DNA from: Actinomycetales bacterium
GTDB lineage: Bacteria > Actinomycetota > Actinomycetes > Actinomycetales > Actinomycetaceae
Assembly (NCBI GenBank): GCA_015655375.1
Contig: JAATFD010000053.1
Location: 88,024 to 152,023 of the forward strand
Reading direction: 5' to 3'
DNA: 64,000 nt
Positions 1-10,609 of this stretch are shown here, in pieces. Both the position numbers and the translations under genes were made by a program. The notes below the pieces were generated by a model. That model searched no databases and was not told the DNA's origin. It saw nothing but the letters and a program-made list of their open reading frames with translations. Each line of letters begins with the position of its first letter. Positions within the stretch are counted from its first letter, which is position 1.

Positions 1-1
1 C

Positions 2-2977
2 CTGGTGATCTCGCCGTTGCTCGTCACGATGACAGCGGCCGCCTACACCGGCCAGATGCGTGCCCTGACGATCGCATTCTCTCTGTTGTGCCTACCGCAG
101 ATCTTCTTCTACGGCCTGTACAACCTGCTCGGCGAACTCCTCAACGCGCGCGGCGTCTTCGGGCCGTACATGTGGGCGCCCGTCGTCAACAACGTCATCG
201 CGATCGCCGGCCTCGCGGTGTTCATTTCCCTGTGGGGGACGAACTCGAGCGTGCGCTCCGTCGGCTCCTTCACCACCACGCAATTCTGGGTGCTCGCCGG
301 CTCGGCGACACTGGGGGTCGTCTGCCAGGCGGCCGTCCTCGTCCTGCCGATGCGGCGGGCGGGAATCCATCTGCGCCCGGACTTCCATTTCCGCGGGACC
401 TCTTTCGGATCGGCCTCGAAAGTCGCTGGATGGACCTTCGCCACACTGGGCATCAGCCAGCTCGGCGTCCTCTCGACGAACAACCTGGCCGCCCAGGCCG
501 ACGCGTGGGCGCTGCTTCACCCGGAAACGCTCATTGCCGGAAACGCCGCCTACACGACGGCGTTCATGATCTACATGGTCCCCCAGTCGGTCATCTCGGT
601 GTCGTTGGCCACGGCGATCTTCACCCGACTGGCCAATGCCGCCGCCGACCGCGATCACCGGGTCGTCGCGACGAACTATCACCTGGGCGTCCAACTCATC
701 ACGATGTTGTCCCTGCTCTGCGCCGCGATCCTCATCGCCGCCGCGTTCCCGATGATGCAGATCGTGGCGTTCCGATCCAGCCTGGAGATCATCCCCGCCT
801 ATGCGTGGGTCCTCGTCGCCCTGATGCCCGGTGTGGCGTCGACCGGCATGGTGTTGATGAGCCAACGCGTCTTCTTCGCCTACGAGGACGCCAAGCCCGT
901 CTTCCTCATGGGAATCGTGCCGACGATCCTCCAGGTCATCGTCGGCTGGTCGGTCTTCTTCCTGGCCTCCCCCCGATGGTGGGTCGTCGGCGCCGCCCTC
1001 GGAGAGACCGTCTGCCGCCTCGTCCAGGGGTTCATCGCCGTCATCTGGGTGGCACGCAAGAACCACTGGGTCAATCCCGGCCGGATCATCGCCTCCTACC
1101 TGAAGTACTTCGTCGCGGCGCTGGTTGCGCTGGGCGTCGGCCTGATCTGCATCACGCTCGTCGGACCAGTGTCGGACTTCGACTCACGGCTGGTTCGCGT
1201 CCTTGTTTCGTTCCTCAAACTGCTGTTGATCAGCGTCGTCGTCACCGCTTCCTACGTGGGAGCGCTGAGGATCATCGACCCGGAAGGATCGGGGCGCATC
1301 CTCAGCTCGATTGCCACACGCTTGCATCTCACTGCCTTCCTCAGTCGCCTCATGGTGCGGCGCCCGGCATCTGGGCTCGCAGACGGGGATAATGGGGCGA
1401 CGACTGATGGCAGTGGTACGGGGGGTGCAATGGTACGGGGAACGGACGACGAGCTCGGCGAGCCGGACGGAACCCTCAATGACGAGGAACCCACCGACGA
1501 CGAACGCGAAGAATCCGAAGAGGCCACCCGCACCGGCTGGACGATGATCGCGCGGTCGTGGTCGGCCTCCGACCCCACGCACACTGGGGAGTTCCCCGCC
1601 GTGAGGCTGCTGGGGAGCGGGGCCGAGAAGTCCGCACGCCTGCCCACCTTCGACGAGATCCTTCACCCGGGCTCCGCCTCCTCCGGATCGACAGCGGACG
1701 ATTCCACGGACGAGGACGAAGCTGACGTCTCCCCGGACGAGGCGTCGACGTCCGATGTGGATGCGCTGACAGCCTCTGGAGATGCCACCGCGCGGCTCGC
1801 AGCCACCGAGGACGAGGATGCTTCCCCAGCCTTCCCGCCGCCACCGACCGAGGATGATCTCCCGGCCCCCGCCGAGGCACCCGAGGACGAGTCTTCGAAC
1901 ACCGCGACCGACTCCGAACCGCCCGAACCGCCCCTGCCCACCGATGAGGACACAGCGGATTCCTCCGGCACAGAATCGACGTCGAACACCGACACCGAAC
2001 AGTGGATTCCCACTCCCGCCGAGCACCTGGCCCCCGCCGAGACCTGGTCCGAAGCCCTTCACGGCGAGCACGAGCGTGAGATCCGCAGCTGGCGGGAACA
2101 CTCGCCCTCATCCGAGGACGAGGCCGCCGGCACCACCCCGACCTCAACCGACCGGAAAACGGCGATTCCCCCGACACCGGAGCAACTCGGGCCCGCGGAC
2201 ACCACTGAGTGGGTGCCCGGCGCATCCAGCGCCTCGTCCCTGCCTCCGACCACCAGCTCCGGTTCCGGCTCGTCCACACCGACGGAACCGCACCCAGACC
2301 GGGTCGCGGATACGTCCTACCCCAGCGACGGCCACAAGTTCCTCAACCCGACGATTCCCGCTGTCATCCTCGGTGTCCTTCTGGTCGTCTTCGGAGGGGC
2401 CTGGGCGCTCAGGACCGTGTTCTCTCCCTTGTCTGCTGATCCTTTCAGCGAACTGGGAGGATCCTCGAGTTCGGCCTCGCCGTCCCAGAGCGAGGAGTCC
2501 TCCACCGCGGCTTCACCGTCCGGTGAAGCCGCGCAGGCGGCAGCCCCGGCTCCCGAACTGCAGATGCCGGAGGTCTTCCCCTACAAGGACGGAATGGATC
2601 ACCCCGAGCTGGCCACCAACATGGTTGACGGCAACACCGACACCATGTGGCGGTCCTACGAGTATGACAACAACGTCTTCACGAGCACGAACGCGATCAC
2701 GATCCTGCTCCCGTTCAAGGAATCCTCGACGGTGACCGAGATCGACGTCCAGATGGCCGAGGGGACCTCCGGGGGCACGCTCAAGGTGCTCAAGGTCGAC
2801 GACCAGGCGAACCCGCGTGTGGGAACAGAATTGGCCTCCACGACGTTGAGGTCGAACACAGTGATCACACTGGACCAGCCCACCGAGGCCTCCGCGATCT
2901 CGCTGGAGTTCACCTCGCTGCCCACCGATTCGAAAGGCGTCTACCGGGCCTGGATCAGCGAGATCAGCGTCAAATAG
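2..2977 (+). CDS. murJ: MurJ/MviN-like lipid II flippase (5' partial) with long acidic low-complexity region, extra TM helix and C-terminal discoidin-like domain
   Basis: Multi-TM N-terminal part resembles MviN/MurJ; reading frame open to left window edge; ends TAG; located next to trxB as in actinobacterial origin regions. Confidence 0.85.
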   Translation: MVISPLLVTMTAAAYTGQMRALTIAFSLLCLPQIFFYGLYNLLGELLNARGVFGPYMWAPVVNNVIAIAGLAVFISLWGTNSSVRSVGSFTTTQFWVLAGSATLGVVCQAAVLVLPMRRAGIHLRPDFHFRGTSFGSASKVAGWTFATLGISQLGVLSTNNLAAQADAWALLHPETLIAGNAAYTTAFMIYMVPQSVISVSLATAIFTRLANAAADRDHRVVATNYHLGVQLITMLSLLCAAILIAAAFPMMQIVAFRSSLEIIPAYAWVLVALMPGVASTGMVLMSQRVFFAYEDAKPVFLMGIVPTILQVIVGWSVFFLASPRWWVVGAALGETVCRLVQGFIAVIWVARKNHWVNPGRIIASYLKYFVAALVALGVGLICITLVGPVSDFDSRLVRVLVSFLKLLLISVVVTASYVGALRIIDPEGSGRILSSIATRLHLTAFLSRLMVRRPASGLADGDNGATTDGSGTGGAMVRGTDDELGEPDGTLNDEEPTDDEREESEEATRTGWTMIARSWSASDPTHTGEFPAVRLLGSGAEKSARLPTFDEILHPGSASSGSTADDSTDEDEADVSPDEASTSDVDALTASGDATARLAATEDEDASPAFPPPPTEDDLPAPAEAPEDESSNTATDSEPPEPPLPTDEDTADSSGTESTSNTDTEQWIPTPAEHLAPAETWSEALHGEHEREIRSWREHSPSSEDEAAGTTPTSTDRKTAIPPTPEQLGPADTTEWVPGASSASSLPPTTSSGSGSSTPTEPHPDRVADTSYPSDGHKFLNPTIPAVILGVLLVVFGGAWALRTVFSPLSADPFSELGGSSSSASPSQSEESSTAASPSGEAAQAAAPAPELQMPEVFPYKDGMDHPELATNMVDGNTDTMWRSYEYDNNVFTSTNAITILLPFKESSTVTEIDVQMAEGTSGGTLKVLKVDDQANPRVGTELASTTLRSNTVITLDQPTEASAISLEFTSLPTDSKGVYRAWISEISVK

Positions 2978-3032
2978 GGCTGTGGAACCAGCCCGACTTC
3001 CGTCCACTTCGGACAAGAGGAGACATCCACCC

Positions 3033-3971
3033 ATGACTGAGACCACGGTCCACAACGTCGTCATCGTCGGCTCCGGCCCGGCCGGATACACCGCGGCGAT
3101 CTACACGGCGCGCGCGGGCCTGGCACCGATCGTCCTCGCTGGCGCGGTCAGCGCGGGTGGCGCCCTCATGACGACGACCGAGGTCGAGAACTTCCCGGGC
3201 TTCCCCGAGGGCGTCATGGGTCCCGACCTCATGGAGCACCTGCGTGAACAGGCCGAGAAGTTCGGCGCCGAGGTTCGCTTCGACGACGCGACCCAGCTGG
3301 AGCTGACCGGTCCGATCAAGCGTGTCCATATCGACGACGAAGTCCTCGAGGCCCGTACCGTCATTCTCGCGACCGGTTCCGAGTATCGCCACATGGGCGT
3401 CGAGGGCGAGGACCGGCTCTCGGGACGCGGCGTCTCCTATTGTGCGACCTGCGACGGCTTCTTCTTCCGTGACAAGGACCTGGCTGTCATCGGTGGCGGC
3501 GACTCCGCCATGGAGGAGGCCACCTTCCTCACGCGCTTCGCGAACAAGGTCACCGTCGTCCACCGGCGCGATGAACTCCGTGCCTCGAAGGCCATGGCCG
3601 ATCGCGCGGCCGCCGATCCCAAGATCGACTTCGCGTGGAACAGTGCTGTTGGTGAGGTCCTCGGTGGCGACACCGTGACGGGTGTCGAGCTCACGTCGAC
3701 CGTTGACGGGTCGAACTCCGAGCTCCCCGTGGACGGCGTCTTCGTCGCGATCGGCCATATCCCACGTAGCGAGCTCGTGCGCGGTCAGGTCACCATCGAC
3801 GACCAGGGCTTCATCGTCGTCGACGAACCCTCGACCCGCACCAACCTGGAGGGCGTCTTCGCCTGCGGCGATGTCGTCGATCACATCTATCGGCAGGCGA
3901 TCACTGCAGCCGGATCCGGTTGCCGCGCGGCGCTGGACGTCGAACGCTGGCTGGCCGCGCGGGGCAAGTGA
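3033..3971 (+). CDS. trxB: Thioredoxin reductase
   Basis: [19 protein letters not shown] motif, CATCDG redox motif, [13 protein letters not shown] at 3033. Confidence 0.95.
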   Translation: MTETTVHNVVIVGSGPAGYTAAIYTARAGLAPIVLAGAVSAGGALMTTTEVENFPGFPEGVMGPDLMEHLREQAEKFGAEVRFDDATQLELTGPIKRVHIDDEVLEARTVILATGSEYRHMGVEGEDRLSGRGVSYCATCDGFFFRDKDLAVIGGGDSAMEEATFLTRFANKVTVVHRRDELRASKAMADRAAADPKIDFAWNSAVGEVLGGDTVTGVELTSTVDGSNSELPVDGVFVAIGHIPRSELVRGQVTIDDQGFIVVDEPSTRTNLEGVFACGDVVDHIYRQAITAAGSGCRAALDVERWLAARGK

Positions 3972-4402
3972 GCGGAGCGCACGCTTCGTCGTCCCGACAC
4001 AACGCTCCCGACGAGCCGTCCCTCGGCCGCGTCCGTGCCGTGACGCCCGACGAATTGAACCGGATCTCCCGAACCTCCAGCCTGCCGGTCCTCGTCGCCC
4101 ATTGGGCGCCATGGGCCCGTCCGTGCGCCCAGATGAGCCCGCTCCTCGACGAGGTCGCCCGTGAGTGGGACGGACGCACGCATGTCCTGTCGGTGGACGT
4201 GGCCGCCCATCCCGGCGCCGCTCGCGCCGCCGACGTGACCCGGATCCCCACGGTCATCCTCTTCGTGGGCGGTCACGAGGTGGTCCGTCACGTGGGCGCC
4301 TGTCCGAAGCACGACCTGATCGACCTGCTCCTGGCCGGCGGCGCGTCCTCGTCGACGAGAACACCTCCACATACCGGCGCACCGCGCCCACCCGCAGCCT
4401 GA
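3968..4402 (+). CDS. Thioredoxin-fold protein with degenerate active site (WARPC)
   Basis: GTG start overlaps trxB stop; [23 protein letters not shown]...[10 protein letters not shown] resembles thioredoxin but lacks first Cys of CGPC. Confidence 0.75.
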   Translation: MSGAHASSSRHNAPDEPSLGRVRAVTPDELNRISRTSSLPVLVAHWAPWARPCAQMSPLLDEVAREWDGRTHVLSVDVAAHPGAARAADVTRIPTVILFVGGHEVVRHVGACPKHDLIDLLLAGGASSSTRTPPHTGAPRPPAA

Positions 4403-4426
4403 CCCGGTCCCCGGTGCACCCGAGTC

Positions 4427-4457
4427 GTGCCACCGTCCACACCCTGTGTGGTGGCAC
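4427..4457 (+). terminator. Candidate hairpin between trx-like gene and aminotransferase
   Basis: GTGCCACC ... GGTGGCAC 8-bp arms. Confidence 0.35.
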
Positions 4458-4548
4458 ACTTGATCTACGGTCCGCACAGAATCCGGGCCACTGCCCTGCG
4501 CACCGACATCGCGGTGGCCGGAGCACGACACCAGACAGGAAGGGTCCC

Positions 4549-5880
4549 GTGAGCGATACACCTCGCCGTCCGGGCGACAACACACAGGGAAACAGACTCG
4601 ATCCATGGTTCGACGCCTACGCCGAACGAGCTCACAACCTGCGAGCCTCCGAGATCCGAGCTCTTTTCTCCGTCGTGTCACGCCCCGAGGTGGTGTCGCT
4701 GGCCGGCGGAATGCCGAACCTCAAGGATCTGCCCCTTCCCCGCCTGGCGGACACGGCCCACAAGCTGATTCTCGACCACGGTGCTCAAGCTCTCCAGTAC
4801 GGCTCCGGCCAGGGCTGGGAGATCCTGCGCGACCAACTCGTCGATGTCATGACCTATGACGGCATCACCGGTGCCGACCCCGACGACATCGTCGTGACGA
4901 CCGGCTCGCAACAGGCCCTCGATCTCATGGCCGAGCTGTTCATCGACGCCGGTGACGTCGTGCTGGCGGAGTCGCCCTCCTACGTGGGCGCGCTGGGGTG
5001 CTTCCGGGCTCGCCAGGCCGATGTCGTCCACGTTGATCTTGACGAGGACGGCCTCGTTCCCGAGTCTCTCGAGCACACCATTCGTGGGCTCAAGGCTCAG
5101 GGTCGCGCTGTCAAGTTCCTCTATACGATCCCGAACTTCCAGAATCCCGCTGGTGTGACTCTCTCCGAAGAACGTCGACCGATCATCGCCGACATCTGCC
5201 TGCGCGAGCATGTCCTCATTCTCGAGGACAATCCCTACGGACTGCTCGGCTTCGACTCCGATCCGCTGCCGGCTCTCAAGTCGTACTCCCCCGAGGGGGT
5301 CGTCTATCTCGGCTCGGTCTCGAAGATGTTCGCTCCCGGCATGCGCATCGGCTGGGCCTTCGCGCCCCACGCCATCCGCGACAAGCTCATCCTGGCGTCC
5401 GAGGCCGCAATTCTCTCGCCCACGATGTTCGGTCAGATGTTCCTCTCGCAATATCTGGCGGACTACGACTGGTACGGGCAGGTCAAGTCCTTCCGGTCGA
5501 TGTACCACGAACGCTGTGAGGCCATGCTCGGTGCCTTGGCCGAGTACATGCCGGACTGTTCATGGACGACGCCGAGCGGCGGCTTCTACACCTGGGTCCG
5601 ATTGCCCGACGGCCTCGACGCGAAGTCGATGCTCCCCCGTGCGGTGAAGGCCCAAGTCGCCTACGTCTCCGGAACGGCCTTCTACTATGACGGCCGCGGC
5701 GCGGACCATATGCGCCTGTCCTTCTGCTTCCCTTCACCTGAAGAGATCCGCGAGGGCGTGCGCCGCCTGGCAAGCGTCGTCAATGCTGAGAAGGATCTGG
5801 TGGAGATGTTCGGCGCGGGATTTGTGCCCCTCGACGGCCACCACGACGGTCCTGCCACCCCTTCCTCATCCGCCCACTGA
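4549..5880 (+). CDS. PLP-dependent aminotransferase (class I/II, 2-aminoadipate/MocR-type aminotransferase)
   Basis: LAGGMPNLKDLP, YGSGQGWEILRDQL, TTGSQQALDL, YLGSVSKMFAPGMRIGW (PLP lysine); GTG start at 4549. Confidence 0.85.
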   Translation: MSDTPRRPGDNTQGNRLDPWFDAYAERAHNLRASEIRALFSVVSRPEVVSLAGGMPNLKDLPLPRLADTAHKLILDHGAQALQYGSGQGWEILRDQLVDVMTYDGITGADPDDIVVTTGSQQALDLMAELFIDAGDVVLAESPSYVGALGCFRARQADVVHVDLDEDGLVPESLEHTIRGLKAQGRAVKFLYTIPNFQNPAGVTLSEERRPIIADICLREHVLILEDNPYGLLGFDSDPLPALKSYSPEGVVYLGSVSKMFAPGMRIGWAFAPHAIRDKLILASEAAILSPTMFGQMFLSQYLADYDWYGQVKSFRSMYHERCEAMLGALAEYMPDCSWTTPSGGFYTWVRLPDGLDAKSMLPRAVKAQVAYVSGTAFYYDGRGADHMRLSFCFPSPEEIREGVRRLASVVNAEKDLVEMFGAGFVPLDGHHDGPATPSSSAH

Positions 5881-5899
5881 GCCCGACCTGGAGAAAGCC

Positions 5900-6916
5900 A
5901 TGACCAATACCTCCCGAGTCCTCATCATCGCCGGTGGCCTCACCCACGAGCGCGACGTGTCGATGCGTTCGGGCCGCCGCGTGGCCAACGTGCTCCAACA
6001 GGCGGGCCGGGAGGTCGTGGTCTGCGAGCTCAATCCCGCGTTGCTCGATCAGATCGCTCGATTCAGGCCCGACGTGATCTGGCCGCTGGTCCACGGCTCG
6101 GTGGGTGAGGATGGTTCACTCCAGGCCCTTCTCGAGGGCCTGGATGTGCCCTTCGTCGGATCGAACTCGGTGCAGTCGATGCTCGCCTCCAACAAGCCGA
6201 CCGCCAAGGGTCTGCTGGCGGCAGCGGGCATCGATACCCCCGGATGGGTCACGCTGCCCCAGTCGCTGTTCCGGCAGCTGGGCACAACCCAGGTCCTCGC
6301 GGCGTTGGAGCCGACGCTGTCCTTCCCGGTCGTCGTCAAGCCGACCGACGGAGGCTCGGCCCTCGGGATCTCGCGCGCGTTAGATGCTGAAGAACTACGG
6401 TCGGCGATGGTCGACGCCTTCGCCTATGGCGAGCGTGTGATGATCGAGCAGTTCGTCCCCGGTCACGAGGTCACTATCAGCATCATCGACCTCGAGGACG
6501 GTCCCATAGCGCTTCCGCCGGTGGAGATCGTCACCGACGACGGCGACTACAACTACGACGCCCGCTACACCACCGACACGGCGCAGTACTTCGTTCCCGC
6601 TCGACTTTCCGGCAACGAGGCCGCCGACGTCAGCCTCGTTGCCCTCGAGGCCCATCGCATCCTGGGACTCCGGCATCTGTCCCGCATTGATTTCATCGTT
6701 GACGCACAGGGAACACCCTGGTTCATCGACGCCAACGTCGCTCCGGGCATGACCGACACATCCTTGCTCCCCCTGGCAGCCGACGCCTCCGGATCGTTCG
6801 CCCGGACCTGCACGGACATCGTCGATTTCGCCGCGGCAGACCGAGAGCCCGTGGCGCTTTCGGCACCCGTTGACACGGACGCGAAATCAGAGTCCGAGGA
6901 CTGGCCAGAGCTCTGA
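5900..6916 (+). CDS. ddl: D-alanine--D-alanine ligase family, ATP-grasp
   Basis: GGLTHERDVSMRSGRRV, FPVVVKPTDGGSALGIS, FIDANVAPGMTDTSLLPLAA. Confidence 0.75.
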   Translation: MTNTSRVLIIAGGLTHERDVSMRSGRRVANVLQQAGREVVVCELNPALLDQIARFRPDVIWPLVHGSVGEDGSLQALLEGLDVPFVGSNSVQSMLASNKPTAKGLLAAAGIDTPGWVTLPQSLFRQLGTTQVLAALEPTLSFPVVVKPTDGGSALGISRALDAEELRSAMVDAFAYGERVMIEQFVPGHEVTISIIDLEDGPIALPPVEIVTDDGDYNYDARYTTDTAQYFVPARLSGNEAADVSLVALEAHRILGLRHLSRIDFIVDAQGTPWFIDANVAPGMTDTSLLPLAADASGSFARTCTDIVDFAAADREPVALSAPVDTDAKSESEDWPEL

Positions 6917-6918
6917 AG

Positions 6919-7572
6919 TCAGGCTGCGGTGGCGGATATGAGGATTCCCCGGTCGATCAGCTCGGTTCCCACTTCCTCCGCACCGGTCCACTGAAGGGTC
7001 GTCATGCCCGCCAGTTCCGCCGCACGAAGATTGGGAGCGCGGTCGTCGATGAAGAGGATCCGCTGCGCTGGCACCCCGATAGCCTCGGTACCCGCTCGAT
7101 AGATCGCCTGGCTCGGCTTGGCGGTTCCCAGCGGTCCCGAAAACGTGAAGCTCTCAAAGAGTTCACGTGCCCATCGCTGCGACTCCACCGCATTGGCAAC
7201 GGCAACCGGTGCATTTGAGAGAATCCCCAAGCGCTTCGTGGCATGCAACTGGTGTGCCACAGCGACCGCTCCGGGATCGGGAGTCTCGAAGCGAGACGTA
7301 TCCTCGACAACCAACGAGTGCAGCGTGACGTCGTCGATCTCCCCGAGCCCGCAGTCCCCCGCCACCCGGTTCCAGAACTCGCGATCATCAAGACCAATGT
7401 CATAGGAATCCCGATGGAACCAAATCGCGTGATCGACCAACTCAACGGCATCCGCAGCGCTGGGATCCAGACCGAGCAAACGCGCGATCCGGCTGGGATC
7501 CGGGCGGCTGGTGACCAGCACTCCTCCAACATCGAAGAGGATCGCCTGAATGTCGTCCTCACCACCACTCAT
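6919..7572 (-). CDS. HAD-superfamily hydrolase
   Basis: ILFDVGGVLV, ILFIDDRAPNLRAAELAGM. Confidence 0.85.
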   Translation of the reverse strand: MSGGEDDIQAILFDVGGVLVTSRPDPSRIARLLGLDPSAADAVELVDHAIWFHRDSYDIGLDDREFWNRVAGDCGLGEIDDVTLHSLVVEDTSRFETPDPGAVAVAHQLHATKRLGILSNAPVAVANAVESQRWARELFESFTFSGPLGTAKPSQAIYRAGTEAIGVPAQRILFIDDRAPNLRAAELAGMTTLQWTGAEEVGTELIDRGILISATAA

Positions 7573-7883
7573 GGGTCCAACCCCTGTCCTGACGCCCGTT
7601 GTCGGCGCGTGTCGTTCTTTGTCAGCGTCCACCACCCTGCGCGGCGGATGGCCTCCGACGACTATCGAACTCGACCGTCGTCGCAAGCTTCCGTCCCTAT
7701 TGTGGCTGCTAGGTCATCTCCGCACACGGTGCTGTGATCAGTCACACCCAGCCAGGACGGTGGCTCCGGACACATGGTCCGACTGATTGACCAACAAACG
7801 GGCTTCAAGCAGCCTGACCCGACGGAAGAGAACCCCTGGGCCCACGGGTGTTGAGCGGAAGCTGACGGCCTGGATCGGATCAG

Positions 7884-7899
7884 TGTTTCACGTGGAACA
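7884..7899. promoter_or_regulatory. parS-like site, one mismatch (TGTTTCACGTGGAACA)
   Basis: 15/16 match to TGTTTCACGTGAAACA, downstream of parB. Confidence 0.75.
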
Positions 7900-7963
7900 A
7901 TCCGGCGACATCTCGCCCCGAGAAGCCTCGAATCACCTCCGGTATTCGCCTGGTTCGCAGCGT

Positions 7964-9430
7964 TCAATCCTTCGGAAGGCCGCCTTCGAACAGTCCCGCC
8001 AGCCGCCGCAGGTCATCATGGCCCGCGAACTCAATGACGATCCGGCCTTTCGTCCGCCCTTCGCTGATGGTCACACGCGTGTCGTAGGCCTCCGACAACT
8101 GCGCGACCAGGCTTTCTCCCAGCGGAGATGTCGCTCGAGAACCACGCGCCCGCCGGGTCGGCGCCCGCCGGGCTTGTCCCAGGCGCACAAGCTCCTCCGT
8201 CGTCCGTACCGACAAACCCTCGGAGACAATACGGTCCGCCAGAAGTTCCATCTCTTCGTTCGTGCCGAGAGCCAACAAGGCCCGCGCATGGCCCGCCGAA
8301 ATGACTCCCGCGGCGACCTTCCGCTGGACACTCGGTGGAAGCCTCAACAGGCGCAGCGTATTGGCGATCTGAGGACGAGACCTCGCGATGCGCTGCGACA
8401 GCTCTTCCTGAGTCGCGCCAAAATCGACCATGAGCTGCTGATACGCCGATGCTTCTTCGAGAGGGTTCAACTGCGCACGGTGGAGATTCTCCAACAGCGC
8501 ATCCCTCAGTAAGTCGGAGTCTTCCGTCCGCCGCACAATCGCTGGAATCCGCTCGAGCCCGGCGTCCTCGGACGCGCGAAGACGACGCTCACCCATGATC
8601 AACTCATAGCGCGCCTCCGGCCTCTCTTCCAGCGCGGTTCGGAGCGCCTCCGACGGAGTCTCCTCAACATCGATCGGCCGAACAACAATCGGTTGCAACA
8701 CACCGACTTGCGCAACCGATGCCGTCAGCTCTGCGAGTTCGTCCTCGTCAAAGACCTGACGGGGTTGCCGTGTGTTCGGAATGATCCAGTCGATCGGGAT
8801 CTCGGCGAATGTCGCGCCCGGAACGCTGACCAAGCCTCCCGAGACCGTCGTCGTCCCAGTCCCGTCAGAGCCACCCGTCGTGGCGGCGTCCGCGCCGCGC
8901 GCCGATTCCTCCGTCCCTCTCCCGGCATTCTGCCCGCCAACCAAACCCGCAGCATCACCTGAACGCCCGGCCCCCGATGCTCCCTGCGCCTTCCGGCCAC
9001 CCGAATCCCCGAACGTCGGTGTCGGTGTTTCACGTGAAACATCTGGCATCGTCACACCAGACGTTTTCCCTTCTGCCGTCCGCGAGGGAGGTGCGGTCTT
9101 CCGCTGCCCCCGGACTGCTCCGGCAGTCTCCTCCTGTGACCGCTGACGCGATGGTCGGGGAGTGAGCAGTTCACGTGCCGACCCGCCCCGTTCATGCACA
9201 CCGCCCTCGTCGTGCCGCGCGGGGAACAGAACGTCGAGCGGACGCGCCGCCAGCACCTCGCGCTCATCCTCAGCCTCTGGGATCAAGGCCGCCAAGCCGC
9301 GTCCCAACCCACCATGACGTGGCCTCTTCGACCGAGTCGGTTGAACCGAAGCCTCTGTTCCGACCTTCTCCGTATCCTCCACCTTCGTGGACCGACTCTT
9401 CGTCTGCCCGCCGCTCCGCTTGGCTGCCAT
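7964..9430 (-). CDS. parB: Chromosome partitioning protein ParB with extended low-complexity linker
   Basis: GLGRGLAALIP N-terminal motif; IIPNTRQPRQVFDEDELAELTASV, GERRLRASEDAGLERIPAIVR, HRAQLNPLEEASAYQQL. Confidence 0.95.
   Translation of the reverse strand: MAAKRSGGQTKSRSTKVEDTEKVGTEASVQPTRSKRPRHGGLGRGLAALIPEAEDEREVLAARPLDVLFPARHDEGGVHERGGSARELLTPRPSRQRSQEETAGAVRGQRKTAPPSRTAEGKTSGVTMPDVSRETPTPTFGDSGGRKAQGASGAGRSGDAAGLVGGQNAGRGTEESARGADAATTGGSDGTGTTTVSGGLVSVPGATFAEIPIDWIIPNTRQPRQVFDEDELAELTASVAQVGVLQPIVVRPIDVEETPSEALRTALEERPEARYELIMGERRLRASEDAGLERIPAIVRRTEDSDLLRDALLENLHRAQLNPLEEASAYQQLMVDFGATQEELSQRIARSRPQIANTLRLLRLPPSVQRKVAAGVISAGHARALLALGTNEEMELLADRIVSEGLSVRTTEELVRLGQARRAPTRRARGSRATSPLGESLVAQLSEAYDTRVTISEGRTKGRIVIEFAGHDDLRRLAGLFEGGLPKD
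9026..9041. promoter_or_regulatory. parS site inside parB
   Basis: Perfect palindrome TGTTTCACGTGAAACA. Confidence 0.95.
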
Positions 9431-9574
9431 GAGCTCCGTCCTCATCTCCAACGCGCCAACCAGCGCGTTGCCACCGCGTGTTCCACTGGTCCAGCACGAT
9501 CAAGCTCGCGCCAAGTCCATCAGCGTCCGATCGTGCCGACCGCGACCTCCACGACTCTCGTCCCTCACGCCGAT

Positions 9575-9590
9575 TGTTTCACGTGAAACA
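9575..9590. promoter_or_regulatory. parS site between parA and parB
   Basis: Perfect palindrome TGTTTCACGTGAAACA. Confidence 0.95.
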
Positions 9591-9619
9591 TCCCGAGCGA
9601 TACATGCTGGAGCGCGAAC

Positions 9620-10522
9620 TCACTCGCGGCTGGCCGCCGATTTGGCCGCCAGTCGATGACTGAGCTCAAGTGCGGCCTTGCGATATGCCACTGCGCCCGC
9701 GCTTCGCGGATCGTAGGTCACGACCGATTGGCCATAGCTCGGCGCCTCCGACACCCGCACAGACCGCGGAATGACAGCCTCCAAAGTCAGATCCGGGAAG
9801 TGCGAACGAACTTCAGCCTCGACCTCTTCACTCAAACGCGTACGCCGGTCGACCATCGTCAACAAAATCGTCGAAATCCTCAACTTCGGGTTGAGCTCAA
9901 CCCGGATTCGGTCAATCGACGTCCACAGTTGCGTCAATCCCTCCAAGGCGTAGTACTCGGCCTGGATGGGGATCATCACCTGATCTGCCGCCACCAACGC
10001 ATTGAGTGTCACCAGTCCTAACGAGGGCGGACAGTCGATGAGCACCACGTCGACATCTCGGTGGATCGACAAGAACTCCGATATCGCGTCCGACAACAGA
10101 TAAGCCCGACGGGGGAGATCCACCATCTCAATCTCCGCGCCCGACAGGTCGATCGTCGAAGGACAGACCTGAAGGTTCTCAACATCGGGGCAGGGCTCAA
10201 GCACGTCCGCGATTGCCTGACCGCCGACGATCACGTCGTAGGTCGACAGGACACCCGGCCCGTGGGCAATCCCCAACGCGCTCGAGGCATTTCCTTGTGC
10301 ATCCGCATCGATCACCACGACCCGCAGGCCGCCCATGGCAAGCGCAACCGACAGATTGACCGCCGAAGTCGTCTTTCCGACTCCGCCCTTCTGATTGGCA
10401 ACGGTCATGACGACCGGCCGGGACGGGTGCCCGAACACCGCGTTCTCCAGCATCCGGCGGTCCGCCAGATTTCGTTCGAGCTGCGCCGACAGCGGGCTGT
10501 CGAAGTTACGGCCACCGGTCAC
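9620..10522 (-). CDS. parA: Chromosome partitioning ATPase ParA/Soj
   Basis: TVANQKGGVGKTTSAVNLSVALA, VLIDCPPSLGLVTLNAL. Confidence 0.97.
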   Translation of the reverse strand: MTGGRNFDSPLSAQLERNLADRRMLENAVFGHPSRPVVMTVANQKGGVGKTTSAVNLSVALAMGGLRVVVIDADAQGNASSALGIAHGPGVLSTYDVIVGGQAIADVLEPCPDVENLQVCPSTIDLSGAEIEMVDLPRRAYLLSDAISEFLSIHRDVDVVLIDCPPSLGLVTLNALVAADQVMIPIQAEYYALEGLTQLWTSIDRIRVELNPKLRISTILLTMVDRRTRLSEEVEAEVRSHFPDLTLEAVIPRSVRVSEAPSYGQSVVTYDPRSAGAVAYRKAALELSHRLAAKSAASRE

Positions 10523-10609
10523 GACGTCACCTCTCTTGAAGACCCGACCAGTCTACGTGTCCCTCAGCGTCGGCGACCTGAACACACCCAGCAGTCGAAG
10601 AGCCAGATG

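Noticed and set aside
1184-2279. Overlapping ORFs opposite the MurJ acidic linker
   Set aside because: Explained by biased codon composition of a D/E/S/T/P-rich region
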